Part shown: in pieces, positions 27,167 to 35,878 of the stretch
Position numbering within the stretch: the stretch's first letter is position 1
Layout of the letters: every line of letters starts with the position of its first letter
Assembly (NCBI GenBank): GCA_016702335.1
Contig: JADJEF010000020.1
Location: forward strand, 186,001 to 250,000
DNA length: 64,000 nt
Direction of reading: 5' to 3'
Source of the DNA: Rhodocyclaceae bacterium
GTDB taxonomy: Bacteria; Pseudomonadota; Gammaproteobacteria; Burkholderiales; Rhodocyclaceae
Notes under the pieces: model-generated
Told to the model about the DNA's origin: nothing
The model's database searches: none
What the model saw: the letters and a program-made list of their open reading frames with translations, nothing else
Translations under genes and position numbers: made by a program

Positions 27167-27595
27167 ATGCTAGTCCGCCTGCTCTATGCCAGCCGCGCTG
27201 CGGCGCCTCTGACACCCGCTGTGATTGATTCGATCATGGAGCAATCGAAGTGGCACAACGTTCCGCGGGGTATCACTGGCCTGCTCTGCTACAGCGACGA
27301 CCAGTTCATTCAGGTGCTCGAAGGTGGGCGCGATGCGGTGTGTGAGCTGTATAACACCATCGTTACCGACCCGCGCCATGTCCATGTGCGCATTCTGTAC
27401 TTCGAAGAAATTGCCGAGCGCCGCTTCGGTGGCTGGACCATGGGGCAGGTCAACCTGTCCAAGATCAACCCCGCGCTCTTGCTCAAGTATTCCGAGCGAC
27501 CCGAACTCGATCCGTTCAGTTGTTCGGGCAGTGCCTCATTGGCGCTGCTCGACGAGTTGATCGCCACCGGGTCAGTGGTCGGGCGCGGCGGCTAG
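27167..27595 (+). CDS. BLUF-domain blue-light sensor
   Basis: 142 residues, essentially a stand-alone BLUF domain. The flavin-switch residues are all present: Tyr7 in LLYASR, Asn31 before RGITGLL, Gln49 in FIQVLEGG and Trp in GGWTMG near residue 90. Such proteins bind FAD and signal blue light to separate partners. It is seven bases downstream of folE and precedes the que cassette, an unusual place; whether it regulates the pterin genes or acts elsewhere is unknown. Confidence 0.92.
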   Translation: MLVRLLYASRAAAPLTPAVIDSIMEQSKWHNVPRGITGLLCYSDDQFIQVLEGGRDAVCELYNTIVTDPRHVHVRILYFEEIAERRFGGWTMGQVNLSKINPALLLKYSERPELDPFSCSGSASLALLDELIATGSVVGRGG

Positions 27596-27682
27596 CCCAC
27601 GGCGCCAATTCGCCACCCGACCGAACACGCTATTCCGCGACAGCGGCGGGGGGAGATGTGTCTGGGCGCACTAAAATGACGA

Positions 27683-27711
27683 AACGCCGTCTCGCCAGCG
27701 CCGACTTGCGG
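27683..27711 (+). repeat. interspersed 29-bp element, copy 5 (intergenic)
   Basis: CGCCGT at 27685, spacer CTCG, CCAGCGCCGACTTG, CGG. It marks the junction between the GC-rich BLUF gene and the more AT-rich que cassette. Confidence 0.9.
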
Positions 27712-27750
27712 TGAGTGAATCGCCTAAATCGACTCGACGCTACCGACAAC

Positions 27751-27800
27751 GGGGGCAATCACCAGGGATCTGACCGCAAACAAGCACGCGGATTGCCCCC
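27751..27800 (+). promoter_or_regulatory. structured leader of queC (long hairpin)
   Basis: GGGGGCAATC at 27751-27760 is perfectly complementary to GATTGCCCCC at 27791-27800. Inside, CCGC (27774-27777) can pair with GCGG (27788-27791), leaving a 5'-side internal loop of about 13 bases. It ends 39 bases before the queC ATG and has no T run, so it is not a plain terminator. It does not match the preQ1-I consensus that I know. A new or divergent pterin/preQ0-responsive leader is possible but unproven. Confidence 0.4.
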
Positions 27801-27839
27801 AGGAAAGACGTGAATTTATATGACCACGGATTGAGGGAC

Positions 27840-28529
27840 ATGAAACGGGCAATTGTGTTGTTAAGCGGTGGGTTGGATTCAGCGACGAGTTTGGCGATCG
27901 CTAAGAGCGAAGGCTTTGAGTGCTATGCGATGAGCTTCCGGTACGGTCAGCGGCACAGCGTTGAATTGGCCAGAGCGGAAGAGATTGCCAAGGCGCTGGG
28001 CGTCGTGAAGCACATCGTGGTGGATATCGACCTGCGTCAATTTGGTGGGTCCGCATTAACCAGTGACATCGCGGTACCGAAAGATCGATCTGTCGATTCG
28101 ATGAGTCATGGCATTCCCATCACCTATGTCCCGGCTCGCAATACGATATTTTTAAGTTTTGCGTTGGCATGGGCCGAGACATTACAAACCAGTGATGTAT
28201 TCATCGGAGTCAACGCCCTGGATTATTCCGGCTACCCAGATTGTCGCCCCGAATTCATCTCGGCCTATGAAACCATGGCCAATTTGGCCACCAAAGCGGG
28301 GGTGGAAGGCACGCAAAAATTGCGTATTCACACGCCATTGATCGATTTGACCAAGGCGCAAATTATTCAGCAGGGTTTGGCGTTGGGTGTCGATTACTCG
28401 ATCACCAGTAGTTGTTATGACCCGACTCCCGATGGAAAACCGTGCGGGCATTGCGATTCCTGTCAATTGCGAAATAAGGGTTTCTCTGAGCTCGGTATGG
28501 GCGATCCAATAAACGCACGTTTTTCCTGA
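27840..28529 (+). CDS. queC: 7-cyano-7-deazaguanine synthase
   Basis: Start at ATG 27840, preceded by GAGGGAC; an in-frame GTG at 27810 is less likely. 229 residues. The PP-loop motif LLSGGLDSAT is at the N-terminus, ALGVxKHIVVDID follows, and the zinc-binding cysteine set CYDPTPDGKPCGHCDSC is at 193-209. QueC makes preQ0 from carboxydeazaguanine, ATP and ammonia. It heads queC-queD-queE with spacings of three and two bases. Codon use is visibly more T/A-rich (many TTG, TTT) than in flanking genes. Confidence 0.95.
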   Translation: MKRAIVLLSGGLDSATSLAIAKSEGFECYAMSFRYGQRHSVELARAEEIAKALGVVKHIVVDIDLRQFGGSALTSDIAVPKDRSVDSMSHGIPITYVPARNTIFLSFALAWAETLQTSDVFIGVNALDYSGYPDCRPEFISAYETMANLATKAGVEGTQKLRIHTPLIDLTKAQIIQQGLALGVDYSITSSCYDPTPDGKPCGHCDSCQLRNKGFSELGMGDPINARFS

Positions 28530-28532
28530 TAC

Positions 28533-29627
28533 ATGACTGAAATTCTTTTGTATTCCGCGGCCATCAATTTTGAGGCCGCCCGTAGGGTGTCCATATTGCC
28601 TGATGGGCATCGTTCGGGTCGATTGCACGGGCATAGCTTTTTGGCTGATGTCCGCTGCGTCCTGCCCAAAGAGTGGGCTGACTTTCCCGGCGCGGAAGTC
28701 GATGCCTTGCGACAAGCCTTGGCGGCGGCAGTAGCCCCCTTGGATTACACCGATTTGAACGCCCGCCTGGCTGTCCCTACCGACGAAAACCTGGCTCGCT
28801 GGGTCCGCGCTCGATTGCCGTTTGCCAACATCAACAGCATTGGCGTGCAGAGCACGCAGCACGAAGGTGTCGATTTAGACACAGAGGATCACGCACACAT
28901 TTGGCGTCGCTATGTATTTCAATCGGCTCATCAACTGCCCTATGTACCGCCTGGACACAAATGTGGTCGCATGCATGGGCATGGGTTCGAAGTCATCATT
29001 CACGCAGACCAAGCGTTGGGGTCGCGCGCAATCGGGATCGATTACGACCATTTGGACGCGTTATGGGCCCCCATATACGACGAATTGGATCATGCATGCT
29101 TGAACGACATCGAAGGACTGAACAATCCGACGAGTGAAGTCATTTCCGCCTGGATATGGAAACGTCTTAAGCCACAATTGCCCGAATTGTCATGGGTCAC
29201 GGTGTATGAAACGGCCAGTTGCGGGGCGCATTTTGATGGGTCACATTATCGAATTTGGAAAGAAATGACCTTGGACAGTGCGATGCGTTTGAAATTCGCC
29301 CCGGAAGGCGACAAACGGCGTCACGTCCACGGACACACTTACACCTTGCGTTTGCATTTGCATGCGCCTTTGGATCAAGTCATGGGATGGACAATCGATT
29401 TCGGAGACGTCAAAACGATTTTCGATCCGATTTTTAAGCGACTGGATCATCGCCCCTTGCACGAAATGGATGGGATGGCGGATGCAGATGTCGCGTCTGT
29501 CGCGCGTTGGATACGCGAACAAACGTCACCTCACCTTCTACAATTGGATCGCATTGATTTGTATGAAACGCGCGGATGCGGAGTCACCCTGGCCTGGGGC
29601 GAGGTCGGACCGGCGTTGCCCATATAG
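28533..29627 (+). CDS. queD: three-domain QueD (6-carboxy-tetrahydropterin synthase) fusion
   Basis: 364 residues, about three times the normal 120. Three tandem QueD/PTPS folds: 5-115, 124-235 and 240-355. Domain 2 is complete: His133, Cys144 in GHKC, His148/His150 in MHGH, Asp186-His187 in LDH and Glu226 in VYET. Domain 1 has Arg17 for the zinc His and Ser28 for the catalytic Cys and keeps only HGH. Domain 3 has Met251 and Arg262 at those positions but keeps HGH, LDHRP and YET. So two domains look like pseudoenzymes. QueD turns the FolE product into carboxytetrahydropterin. Confidence 0.9.
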   Translation: MTEILLYSAAINFEAARRVSILPDGHRSGRLHGHSFLADVRCVLPKEWADFPGAEVDALRQALAAAVAPLDYTDLNARLAVPTDENLARWVRARLPFANINSIGVQSTQHEGVDLDTEDHAHIWRRYVFQSAHQLPYVPPGHKCGRMHGHGFEVIIHADQALGSRAIGIDYDHLDALWAPIYDELDHACLNDIEGLNNPTSEVISAWIWKRLKPQLPELSWVTVYETASCGAHFDGSHYRIWKEMTLDSAMRLKFAPEGDKRRHVHGHTYTLRLHLHAPLDQVMGWTIDFGDVKTIFDPIFKRLDHRPLHEMDGMADADVASVARWIREQTSPHLLQLDRIDLYETRGCGVTLAWGEVGPALPI

Positions 29628-29629
29628 CC

Positions 29630-30265
29630 ATGACGTATTCGGTTAAGGAGATCTTCTACACGCTGCAGGGCGAAGGCGCGAACGCGGGACGCCCGGCGGT
29701 GTTTTGTCGATTTTCGGGATGCAACTTGTGGTCTGGATTGGAGCGTGATCGTGCTTCGGCCATTTGTCGATTTTGCGATACGGACTTTGTCGGAATCGAT
29801 GGACCGGGCGGAGGAAAATTTCGTGACGCTCAATCATTGGTAGCTGCCATCACGGCCCAATGGCCCAAGGATTCTTCGTCACATCGTTTCGTCGTAGGCA
29901 CCGGTGGCGAACCATTGCTCCAAATCGATGACGCCTTGATCGAAGCATTGCATGCGGAAGGGTTCGAAATAGCGGTAGAGACCAATGGAACAATTGCGCC
30001 TCCCGAGGGCATTGATTGGGTCTGCGTGAGTCCCAAAGGGATTGCAGACGTCATCGTTAAGAGAGGGCATGAGCTCAAATTGGTCTATCCGCAATCCGAT
30101 GCGTTGCCCGAGCAATTCGTGCAATTGAACTTCACGCATTTTTATTTGCAACCCATGGACAACGCCTCTCGAGAAAAGAATACTCAGGCGGCAATCAACT
30201 ATTGCAAAGCTCATCCGCAATGGCGATTGAGTTTGCAAACGCACAAACTATTGGGAATCCCATAA
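29630..30265 (+). CDS. queE: 7-carboxy-7-deazaguanine synthase, radical SAM
   Basis: Start at ATG 29630, two bases after queD; the frame begins earlier in the queD tail. 211 residues, starting MTYSVKEIFYTLQGEGANAG. The cluster cysteines are spaced C-x14-C-x2-C (GCNLW...AICRFCDTDF), the variant also known in E. coli and Burkholderia QueE instead of CxxxCxxC. GTGGEPLLQ is the SAM-binding GGEP motif. It contracts the QueD product to carboxydeazaguanine, which QueC then aminates. Confidence 0.94.
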   Translation: MTYSVKEIFYTLQGEGANAGRPAVFCRFSGCNLWSGLERDRASAICRFCDTDFVGIDGPGGGKFRDAQSLVAAITAQWPKDSSSHRFVVGTGGEPLLQIDDALIEALHAEGFEIAVETNGTIAPPEGIDWVCVSPKGIADVIVKRGHELKLVYPQSDALPEQFVQLNFTHFYLQPMDNASREKNTQAAINYCKAHPQWRLSLQTHKLLGIP

Positions 30266-30316
30266 ACCGCGCTGCTCGACGAGCGGATTGCTGACGTCGG
30301 TCGAGATAGAAAGAGT

Positions 30317-30332
30317 CCGCTTGTTCAAGCGG
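30317..30332. terminator. short hairpin downstream of queE
   Basis: CCGCTTG, loop TT, CAAGCGG, 52 bases after the queE stop. The seven-bp stem lacks a T run, so its role as terminator is uncertain. The remainder of the gap 30266-30471 shows no gene. Confidence 0.3.
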
Positions 30333-30471
30333 CTACCTGTTGCGCAGAGTATTCCGGCAGACGTCACCAACCCCATGAATGGAAAACTCGGAGCGTGATT
30401 TTTGGGGTGCGTTACCTAGCGGAAGTTTGTAGCCTGAACGAACTTGCTCCTCAATAAGTCAGAATCTTCCC

Positions 30472-31524
30472 ATGAAAACTTCTAATCGAACTAAGTCGCG
30501 GGCCCGTTCAAGTAAAGCAGAGCAATTCACGACCGAATCTTGGCGGTCGGTTGAGGAATTGCTGAAAAATAGCCTGACGCGTTCGCTGGACGCCTTGAAT
30601 CTCTCACGCAAGGCGGATGTCGACCGCCTTAACGCACAGATTTTTGATCTGGAAAGCAAGCTTCGTGATACCAGGCGCGCCTTGAAAAAAGAGATCACCA
30701 ATCTTGCCCGCGAACTGGGAGCCAGCGACTCAGAGCTAGCACGCCTGAATGCAGAGCAACTTCGTTTGCGCCCCATGGCCCTGCTATCGAGCATGGTTCC
30801 TGCCCTCGCCCATGACCTGAATACGCCGATCGGCAATGCCAATCTGGTTTCCAGCAGTCTGCGCGAACTGGTCGCCGAATTCCGGACCGTCGTTGAGTCC
30901 GGCGAGTTGCGAAAGTCTTATTTGAACGAGTTCATCGACGACTTAGACAGCGGGCTGACAATACTTTGTGCAACGGCAGAGCGTGCTGCAGAAATTTCAG
31001 GGGCGCTAAAACATGTGGCAATTGACTATGCCTCGATGCGGCGGCGCACTTTTGAGATGAGCACATTGGTTGGCGACGTGCTGACCACCTTGCATCCCAG
31101 TGTGCGAAAAACCAAAGTCAGTATCACCACGCACATTGACAACGACATTGAGATGATCAGCTACCCGGGCCCTCTCGAGCAGGTGCTCACCAACCTCATT
31201 CAAAATGCGCTGCTTCATGCATTTACTCCGGACAGCACGGGAATCATCGACCTGACGGCCAGCGTCGAAGGCGATAGCGTGGTGCTCCTTCGCGTCAGCG
31301 ACAACGGCAGCGGTATTAGTGATGCTGTATAAAAGAAACTATTCACACCATTTTTCACCACCCGCCCCGATGCCGGGGGCAGCGGGGTCGGCCTTAACTA
31401 TGCCAGACAACTGGTCGAAGGCACGCTGGGGGGGGCGCTTGAACTCGTCTCTACGTTGGGTGTCGGCACAGTGATTACCTTGTCGCTGCCCCGAGTTGCC
31501 CCCGAACAACCGGTTGCGGCCTAG
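30472..31524 (+). pseudogene. sensor histidine kinase interrupted by an in-frame TAA
   Basis: The frame from ATG 30472 encodes a coiled-coil N-terminus, a HisKA motif with MVPALAHDLNTPIGNANL near 105-125, the N box LEQVLTNLIQNALLHAF near 240-256 and G1 box SDNGSGI. Codon 287 (31330-31332) is TAA. In the same frame translation then resumes as KKLFTPFFTTRPDAGGSGVG, LNYARQLVEGTLGGALEL and ends at TAG 31522-31524, which are the F and G2 boxes. So a 350-residue kinase has one nonsense codon; CAA to TAA is a plausible single change. No frameshift is needed. Confidence 0.8.
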
Positions 31525-32411
31525 CGCCAATAGCCCGGCGCATCGTAACGCTGGCGCAGCAAATCGATAAACAGGCGCACACGCAGCGCCAACTGCCTGC
31601 GCTGAGGAAACACCGCATAGATGCCAACCGGTGGCGCGGCACATTCGTCAAGCACGCTCACGAGGCGTCCCGCCGTGATATCAGCGCCGACTTCCCACAG
31701 AGAGCGCCACGCCAAGCCCTTTCCCGCGAGCGCCCATTCATGCAACACCGCACCATCGTTGCACTCAAAGCTGCCCGTGACCTTGACGGTTTGTACTTCG
31801 TTGCGCACACGTAAAGTCCAGCCTCGCTGCGGCCCCAGCGACAGGCAGTTGTGGCCGGCAAGATCGTCTGGCGACCTGGGCACCCCCTGGCGCTCAAGAT
31901 AACTCGCGCTACCCACCACCACCCGACGCATTTCACCAAGCCTTACGCTGACCAACGAACTGTCGCTCAATCCGCCGATGCGCACCGCGCAATCAATGTT
32001 TTCATTGATCAAGTCGACAATTCGGTCGGAAAGATCCAGGTGGGCAGTGACCTCAGCATGCGCGTCCAGAAATTCCATCAATGGCGGCGCAACGTGCAAG
32101 CGCCCAAAACCCGCAGGCGCAGTCAGACGCAAATGTCCGCTCGCTTTGAGCCCACCGAGGCTGACCGACGCCTCGGCATTGGATAAGTCATCGAGCAGAC
32201 GTCGGCAGTTTTCAAGGAAAGCTTCCCCTTCAAAGGTCAGCGACACCTTGCGCGTGGTTCGCACCAGCAACTTGACCCCGAGGCGCTCCTCCAGCGCATC
32301 AATGCGCCGGCCAATGATCGCCGGCGTAACGCCTTCGGCGCGGGCAGCGGCCGAAAGACTGCCGCGGTTGCCCACGGCAACGAAAGCCGATATCTGGCGG
32401 AATTGGCTCAT
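31521..32411 (-). CDS. LysR-family transcriptional regulator
   Basis: 296 residues. N-terminal winged helix: FVAVGNRGSLSAAARAEGVT and IGRRIDALEERLGVKLLVRTTRKVSLT; the remainder is the periplasmic-binding-like effector domain. It is the CrgA-like branch (FLENCRRLLDDL). It is divergent from aceB, so control of malate synthase by glyoxylate or acetate status is a reasonable inference. Its stop overlaps the end of the disrupted kinase gene by four bases. Confidence 0.9.
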   Translation of the reverse strand: MSQFRQISAFVAVGNRGSLSAAARAEGVTPAIIGRRIDALEERLGVKLLVRTTRKVSLTFEGEAFLENCRRLLDDLSNAEASVSLGGLKASGHLRLTAPAGFGRLHVAPPLMEFLDAHAEVTAHLDLSDRIVDLINENIDCAVRIGGLSDSSLVSVRLGEMRRVVVGSASYLERQGVPRSPDDLAGHNCLSLGPQRGWTLRVRNEVQTVKVTGSFECNDGAVLHEWALAGKGLAWRSLWEVGADITAGRLVSVLDECAAPPVGIYAVFPQRRQLALRVRLFIDLLRQRYDAPGYWR

Positions 32412-32463
32412 TGTTTACTTTTAGTACAAGATGAATTGCATTATTGACCTATTCTCTTTATTT

Positions 32464-32492
32464 TTGTTAGCCAATAAACTGGGTCCTGTATA
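32464..32492 (+). promoter_or_regulatory. candidate promoter of aceB
   Basis: TTGTTA at 32464-32469, a 17-base spacer and TGTATA at 32487-32492, in the AT-rich divergent gap between the LysR gene and aceB. The match is moderate. Confidence 0.35.
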
Positions 32493-32525
32493 AGACCTTT
32501 CCCCTTCCCTCCATCGGAGAACACC

Positions 32526-34124
32526 ATGGCCATCACCCTCCCCGCCGGCATGCAGATCAATGCCCCGATCACCCCCGACTACGAGCGCATTCTCACCACC
32601 GAAGCGCTGGAACTGGTCGCCAAGCTGCACCGCGCCTTCGAACCCCGTCGTCAGCAGCTGCTTGCCGCCCGAATCGAGCGCCAGGCCCGCATCGACGCTG
32701 GTGAGATGCCCGACTTCCTGCCCGAGACCAGGCACATCCGCGAAGGCGACTGGAGGGTCAATCCGCTACCCAAGGCGCTGGAATGCCGGCGCGTCGAGAT
32801 CACCGGCCCCGTCGAGGCCAAGATGATCATCAATGCCTTCAATTCGGGCGCGGATTCCTACATGACCGACTTCGAGGACTCGAACAGCCCGAAGTGGGAA
32901 AACCAAATTCAGGGCCAGATCAACCTGTACAAGGCCATTCGCCGCGAGCTCTCGTTCAAGAACGAAGCTGGCAAGGAATACAAACTCAACGACAAGATCG
33001 CCACCCTGCAGATCCGCCCGCGTGGCTGGCACCTGGACGAGAAGCATGTGACTGTTGACGGCCAGCGCGTTTCCGGCGGCATTTTCGATTTCGGTCTGGT
33101 CTTCTTCCTCAACGCCAAGGAGCAGGTCGCCCGTGGCGCCGGCCCCTTCTTCTATCTGCCCAAGATGGAATCGCACCTCGAAGCGCGCCTGTGGAACGAG
33201 ATTTTCTGCATGGCGCAAGACCACATCGGCATGGCACGCGGCACGATCAAGGCCACCGTGCTGGTCGAGACCATTCTTGCCACCTTCGAGATGGAAGAGA
33301 TTCTTTATGAACTGCGCGAGCACTCGGCAGGCCTGAATGCCGGCCGCTGGGACTACATCTTCTCGTGCATCAAGAAATTCAAAAAGAACAAGGAGTTCTG
33401 CCTCGCCCAGCGCAGCGCCATCACCATGGAGGTACCCTTCATGCGCAGCTATGCGCTGGCGCTGGTGCAGGCCTGTCACAAGCGCGGCGCCCCGGCCATG
33501 GGCGGCATGAGCGCACTGATCCCGATCAAGGGTGATCCGGTAGCCAACGAGAAGGCGTTGGGCGGCATTCGTCATGACAAGACACGCGATGCCAACGACG
33601 GCTATGACGGCGGCTGGGTCGCACACCCCGGGCTGGTGTCGATCGCGATGGAAGAGTTCGTGAAGGTACTGGGCGACAAACCCAACCAGTGGAGCAAGCA
33701 GGTCACCGGCACCTACTCCGGCAAAGACTGGCTCAATTTCCAACCCGAGCAACCGATCACCGAAACCGGCCTGCGCAACAATATCAATGTCGGCATCCAC
33801 TACTTGGGCTCATGGCTGGCGGGCAATGGCTGCGTGCCGATCCACAACCTGATGGAAGACGCCGCCACGGCAGAGATCTCCCGCTCGCAAGTCTGGCAGT
33901 GGGTGGTCTCGCCCAAGGGCAAGCTGGACGATGGACGCAAGGTCACCGAAGAGATGGTGCGCGGCATGATCGCCGAAGAACTCACCAAGGTGAAGGCCAC
34001 GGACACGGCACAGGGCGAAGCCACGGGCACGTACGAGCAGGCTGCAATCATCTTCGACAAGATGTCGCTGACGCCGGACTATCCCGAGTTCCTGACTCTG
34101 CCCTTGTACGAAGCCATGCAGTAA
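32526..34124 (+). CDS. aceB: malate synthase A
   Basis: 532 residues after GGAGA. Family segments are present throughout: ITGPVEAKMIINAFNSGADSYMTDFEDS (given as the start GPVEAKMIINAFNSGA), LQIRPRGWHLDEKHV with the catalytic Arg region, YLPKMESHLEARLWN, and GMSALIPIK then HDKTRDANDGYDGGWVAHPG near 350. It condenses glyoxylate and acetyl-CoA to malate in the glyoxylate shunt. Isocitrate lyase is not in the window. Confidence 0.95.
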   Translation: MAITLPAGMQINAPITPDYERILTTEALELVAKLHRAFEPRRQQLLAARIERQARIDAGEMPDFLPETRHIREGDWRVNPLPKALECRRVEITGPVEAKMIINAFNSGADSYMTDFEDSNSPKWENQIQGQINLYKAIRRELSFKNEAGKEYKLNDKIATLQIRPRGWHLDEKHVTVDGQRVSGGIFDFGLVFFLNAKEQVARGAGPFFYLPKMESHLEARLWNEIFCMAQDHIGMARGTIKATVLVETILATFEMEEILYELREHSAGLNAGRWDYIFSCIKKFKKNKEFCLAQRSAITMEVPFMRSYALALVQACHKRGAPAMGGMSALIPIKGDPVANEKALGGIRHDKTRDANDGYDGGWVAHPGLVSIAMEEFVKVLGDKPNQWSKQVTGTYSGKDWLNFQPEQPITETGLRNNINVGIHYLGSWLAGNGCVPIHNLMEDAATAEISRSQVWQWVVSPKGKLDDGRKVTEEMVRGMIAEELTKVKATDTAQGEATGTYEQAAIIFDKMSLTPDYPEFLTLPLYEAMQ

Positions 34125-34148
34125 AGCCCCGCCGCGCCGCCAGCGCTA

Positions 34149-34177
34149 CCGCAAGTCGGCGCTGGCTGCACGGCGAT
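34149..34177 (-). repeat. interspersed 29-bp element, copy 6 (intergenic)
   Basis: Minus-strand CGCCGT, spacer GCAG, CCAGCGCCGACTTG, CGG, in the convergent gap between aceB and the receiver-GGDEF gene. Confidence 0.9.
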
Positions 34178-34195
34178 GAGGCTGGTCTGCTATCG

Positions 34196-35803
34196 CTACG
34201 GAATTTCGAGCGAGCTGACCACGCAGTTGCGACCCCGACGCTTGGCTTCGAGCAAGGCCCGGTCTGCCGCACGCGTCAGCGAGGTGGCGTCTGAAAACTG
34301 AGGCAACGAGGCGATACCGGCACTGAAGGTGGAGTAGATCGTGCTGTCATCGGCCACGTGCGGCAGGGCCGAAAAAGCACCGCGAATATTGTCGATGACC
34401 TCCAGCGCGACCTCCGGTCCGGCGCCGGGCAAGGCCACGAGAAATTCCTCGCCGCCGTAGCGCCCGATCAGATCCTTGGCCCGCAACTTGCCCTTCAAGA
34501 GCCAGGCCAAACCACGGATAACGAGATCGCCGACCGGATGCCCGTGGGTATCGTTAATCGATTTGAAGTGATCGATATCGATCATCACCACCGACAACTC
34601 ACCCGAGTCAGCATTCATGGCGACCAGGCTGTCAAGCCGAGCTTTTGAAGCAGTGTGGTTGAGCAGCCCGGTCAAGCCATCGATCTGCGTTGAGCGCAAC
34701 ATGCCCCGGTAGCGCTCAATCTTGGTCTTGACTACTGCCGACAAGACAATGGGGTTATGCGGCTTTGACAAGAACTGGTCACCACCCAGCCGCAGTGCAT
34801 CCATCTGCTTGCCCACATCGAGTTCGGCCGAGAGGTATACGATGGGCAAGGACTTGTAGGCACGCAACTGGCGCAGTACGCGGGTGGCCTCAACGCCATC
34901 GAACTGGGGCATCTGCATGTCCATCAGCACCAGATCCGGCTCAAAGCCGGCGATGGCCGAAAGCAGCTTTGACGGATCAGTTACCGGCAAGGTATCGATA
35001 CCGTGCTCACGCAGCGTGCGCTGAATCGCTACCGAGGTAGTCCGCGAATCTTCCACCACCAGTACCCGGTAGTTGGGCTTTTCAGAGTCTTCGACCAGGT
35101 CGATTACCTGCGTAATCAGGGAAGAAATCGGCTCACCCACTGGAATAGTCACATCTATGCCGCTGCGCAACAGCGCGACCATGTGATCCATGTCCTCGCT
35201 CACGCCCACATAAAACAACTGGCTGACCCGGTAACGCTCGCGCATGGCCACAATGAAGTGGCTGTCCTGTGGGCTCAACCCGCTCAGGGCAGGCAAAAAA
35301 ATCACGGCCAGATTGGTGCGTTCGGGTTCCTCGATCTCCACCCATCCGCTGAGCAGTACCTCGAAGCCGATGAACAACAACTGGCGCTGAATATTACCGG
35401 CGACCTCGTCCATGCCTTCGCCAACGAAAATGCGCACCCCTCTGGGCATGATCCAGGGCACTTCGCCAGTTCCCGTCTCCTTGCGCCGACGCGGCTCAGC
35501 CTTCGGGCTTGCCACGCTGCCTAGCGCTCCGCGCAGCGTATCAATTTGCCGCTGCAGGGCGGCCACATCACGCTCAGAAAGCGGGTGCGGGGAATCAATG
35601 CGCGCCACCGCCGCATTCTCCAAACCCTCGCACAAACGGGTCAAGCCGGGCAAGCGCAACTCACCAAAACGCGCGCCCAGGTTATTCAAGGCCATCGTGA
35701 AGTCGACAAACTCCTCAACAGCTCGCGTACTCAAGTAGCGCTCCCAACGGGCCATCAACGACCCGATGTGGGGCTCGTCGGCGAGCTTGTCAGCGGATTT
35801 CAT
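34196..35803 (-). CDS. receiver-GGDEF diguanylate cyclase with an extra degenerate receiver
   Basis: 535 residues. Residues 1-100 are a helical, Hpt-like segment. Residues about 122-240 look like a receiver fold without a phosphorylatable Asp (NLAVIFLPALSG). Residues 248-365 are a true receiver: VLVVEDSR acidic pair, DLVLMDMQMP phospho-Asp, YLSAE, FLSKP Lys. The GGDEF domain has GGEEF with an RAKD inhibitory site five residues before. It should make c-di-GMP on phosphorylation. It is the last gene of an MCP-receiver-kinase operon. Confidence 0.88.
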   Translation of the reverse strand: MKSADKLADEPHIGSLMARWERYLSTRAVEEFVDFTMALNNLGARFGELRLPGLTRLCEGLENAAVARIDSPHPLSERDVAALQRQIDTLRGALGSVASPKAEPRRRKETGTGEVPWIMPRGVRIFVGEGMDEVAGNIQRQLLFIGFEVLLSGWVEIEEPERTNLAVIFLPALSGLSPQDSHFIVAMRERYRVSQLFYVGVSEDMDHMVALLRSGIDVTIPVGEPISSLITQVIDLVEDSEKPNYRVLVVEDSRTTSVAIQRTLREHGIDTLPVTDPSKLLSAIAGFEPDLVLMDMQMPQFDGVEATRVLRQLRAYKSLPIVYLSAELDVGKQMDALRLGGDQFLSKPHNPIVLSAVVKTKIERYRGMLRSTQIDGLTGLLNHTASKARLDSLVAMNADSGELSVVMIDIDHFKSINDTHGHPVGDLVIRGLAWLLKGKLRAKDLIGRYGGEEFLVALPGAGPEVALEVIDNIRGAFSALPHVADDSTIYSTFSAGIASLPQFSDATSLTRAADRALLEAKRRGRNCVVSSLEIP

Positions 35804-35878
35804 GAGTCACCATGGGTCAATGTTATCCGGACATCGAAAATTCTGTGCCGCCTACCGGGGCCCTCAAGCAGTCGACCA

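Noticed and set aside
27751..27800. Calling the queC leader a preQ1-I riboswitch
   Set aside because: The aptamer core and A-rich tail of preQ1-I that I know are not present; only a stable stem is seen.
32766..33800. 344-residue open frame opposite aceB
   Set aside because: Antisense shadow of a highly expressed-type gene with strong codon bias; no domain recognised.
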